A DNA stretch of 64,000 nt from Marchantia polymorpha subsp. ruderalis. Its lineage: Eukaryota; Streptophyta; Marchantiopsida; Marchantiales; Marchantiaceae. The position numbers and the translations under genes are program-made. Positions 62,745 through 64,000 of the stretch are shown piece by piece; the first letter of the stretch is position 1; every line of letters starts with the position of its first letter. The stretch spans positions 29,490,001 through 29,554,000 of the forward strand of contig AP031354.1 of the NCBI GenBank assembly GCA_037833965.1. Direction: 5' to 3'. The notes under the pieces were generated by a model, which saw nothing but the letters and a program-made list of their open reading frames with translations, searched no databases and was not told the origin of the DNA.

Positions 62745-64000
62745 CTAAAAATTTACAAGCAATCGAATGCTCAATCCAGATTTGCAATCTCGCAGACTCC
62801 TGTCACGCTCCAAAAAGGAAGCAATCTAATCACAGACTCCTTATCGCCTTGCAACAAAGTGGTCGTGGCCCAAACGCAAATCGGTCGACCTCGCCGGACC
62901 GAACAATCCTCAGCTCTGAATGAACTCCCGCAAGCTGGCGAACAATCCGTGATCGCTTCCGTATCCTCGAACGTAGATTGGATCAGTAGAAAAAAATTGG
63001 ACGATATTTTGCAACCTCGAGGTCTCGTCCTTCGAGCACATGAATTCTTGAGCGCTGCTTTCGAAAATCCGCTTCCGAGCGCCGCGCTGCTCTCCCTCCC
63101 TCCCTCTCCTGACTTACGCATGCCAAGTATACACCACGTAATCCCACGTCAGCTCCACGTCAGCCGCACGGCGCTTTCACACCGTACTCGCTTGACGTGC
63201 CGCTCGACGTCGGAACGGAAAGTTTAGGGATGGGAAGACCCCATCGAGCCGTACATGGACGCTCCCCTCTTGGCCATCTCGATGGCGAGCCTCGTCGCGA
63301 AGTGCGGGCGAGTAAGATACGAGTCTCGGCATCGGACCTCGAGACGTCGCGATCGGGAAACCTGGGATGACTGATGGTCGACTCGACTGACAGGGGTGCG
63401 GTCGAGTCGCGGCTCTGCGCGACGGGAGGAGAGGAGAGGTGAAGGACAAGGCGCGGCACGGAGGCGGGGCCCACCGCCGATTCTGCAACACTCAATCTCT
63501 GCCGTCGGATGAGGAGCGAAGGGAAGACGAGACGAGAGAGAGATCGAAGAGAAGAAGAAGAGATTCGACTCCGTAACGGAAGTAGTCCGGTGGAAACTCT
63601 GTCCGTCCCCGTCCACGTTTCCGCCCCCGCCCCCGAGCACGCTCAAGAAAATTTGGCGGCAATTCGAGATGGCACTTTGGTTCTCGACCCGTTGGTTGGC
63701 GCGGCCCCTTCCCGCGGCACGAGCACGCTCATTTGTATCGAGCACAACGCGAACGACAGGAGCAAGGGGAAGACATTTGACCTGCCCCCCGACGACGACG
63801 ACGCCAATGCCCCGCTCTTCCATCTCCTCGGCCCTCCTTCTGTGCATCGACGATGAGCTGAGGCCTTCGAGCGGCCCCGAAGATTCATCGAGCTGAAGCA
63901 AGCGAGCAGCAGCCATCGAGGCCGATTCTTTTCTCTTCTGCTGCTGCTTCTTCTTCGTCTTCCTCCTCGAGCGCTTGCTTGCGCGCAGGCGTTAGAGGGA
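62745..64000. promoter_or_regulatory. GC-rich upstream region of the ASHR1-like gene
   Basis: Base composition is high in GC and CpG from about 63150 to the end. This is the likely promoter and 5' leader of the ASHR1-like gene. A minus-strand frame from the ATG at 63916 runs 230 codons to 63224. Its first 45 residues look coding-like and are followed by a good donor (CAG|GTCAAA near 63782) that would splice in phase to the ASHR1-like ATG exon, so it might be an alternative first exon. I cannot show that it is translated. Confidence 0.4.

Noticed and set aside
1-64000. CRISPR arrays, operons, ribosome binding sites, tRNA or rRNA genes
   Set aside because: This is plant nuclear DNA; no regularly spaced repeats and no tRNA- or rRNA-like sequence were seen by eye.

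Overview
This window is nuclear DNA from a land plant. The genes are split by GT-AG introns, they are spaced kilobases apart, and about a third of the window is decayed transposon sequence. All five recognisable host genes are conserved plant families: uridine kinase-like, NUB1-like, SMG1, a DHHC palmitoyltransferase of the PAT13/PAT14 type and an ASHR1-type SET-MYND protein. An intact SMG1, which Arabidopsis thaliana lacks, fits many plants. A bryophyte or other non-seed plant is my guess, but the sequence alone does not settle the species.

Layout, left to right. 1513-4132 (-) is a two-exon uridine kinase/UPRT-like gene. 6249-11152 is a decayed Mutator-like DNA transposon, with perfect palindromes beside both ends. 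11175-14770 is a very AT-rich block with no gene. 16605-20881 (+) is an 11-exon NUB1-like gene (ubiquitin-like domain plus three UBA domains). About 21950-32180 is a fossil Ty3/Gypsy retroelement on the minus strand, with a hAT DNA transposon (23946-27042) inserted in its RNase H region. 35480-50541 (-) is a complete 14-exon SMG1 gene. 54160-56439 (+) is a seven-exon DHHC palmitoyltransferase gene. 58383-62744 (-) is a 14-exon ASHR1-like SET/MYND gene. A GC-rich, CpG-rich upstream region fills the rest.

I rebuilt the exons by hand from splice signals, reading phase and remembered family sequences. Each of the five models closes in frame: 498, 562, about 3719, 309 and 483 residues. Two introns need GC-AG splicing, one in the NUB1-like gene and one in SMG1.

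The host genes do not form a pathway or an operon. SMG1 acts in nonsense-mediated mRNA decay, NUB1-like in NEDD8/ubiquitin turnover, UKL in pyrimidine salvage, the PAT in protein S-acylation, and ASHR1-like probably in protein lysine methylation. SMG1 and the PAT gene are head to head over about 3.6 kb. I found no clearly new biological system. The most unusual items are the PHD-like finger at the end of the Gypsy fossil, the nested hAT with a duplicated tail and strong hairpins, and the palindromes beside the Mutator-like element.
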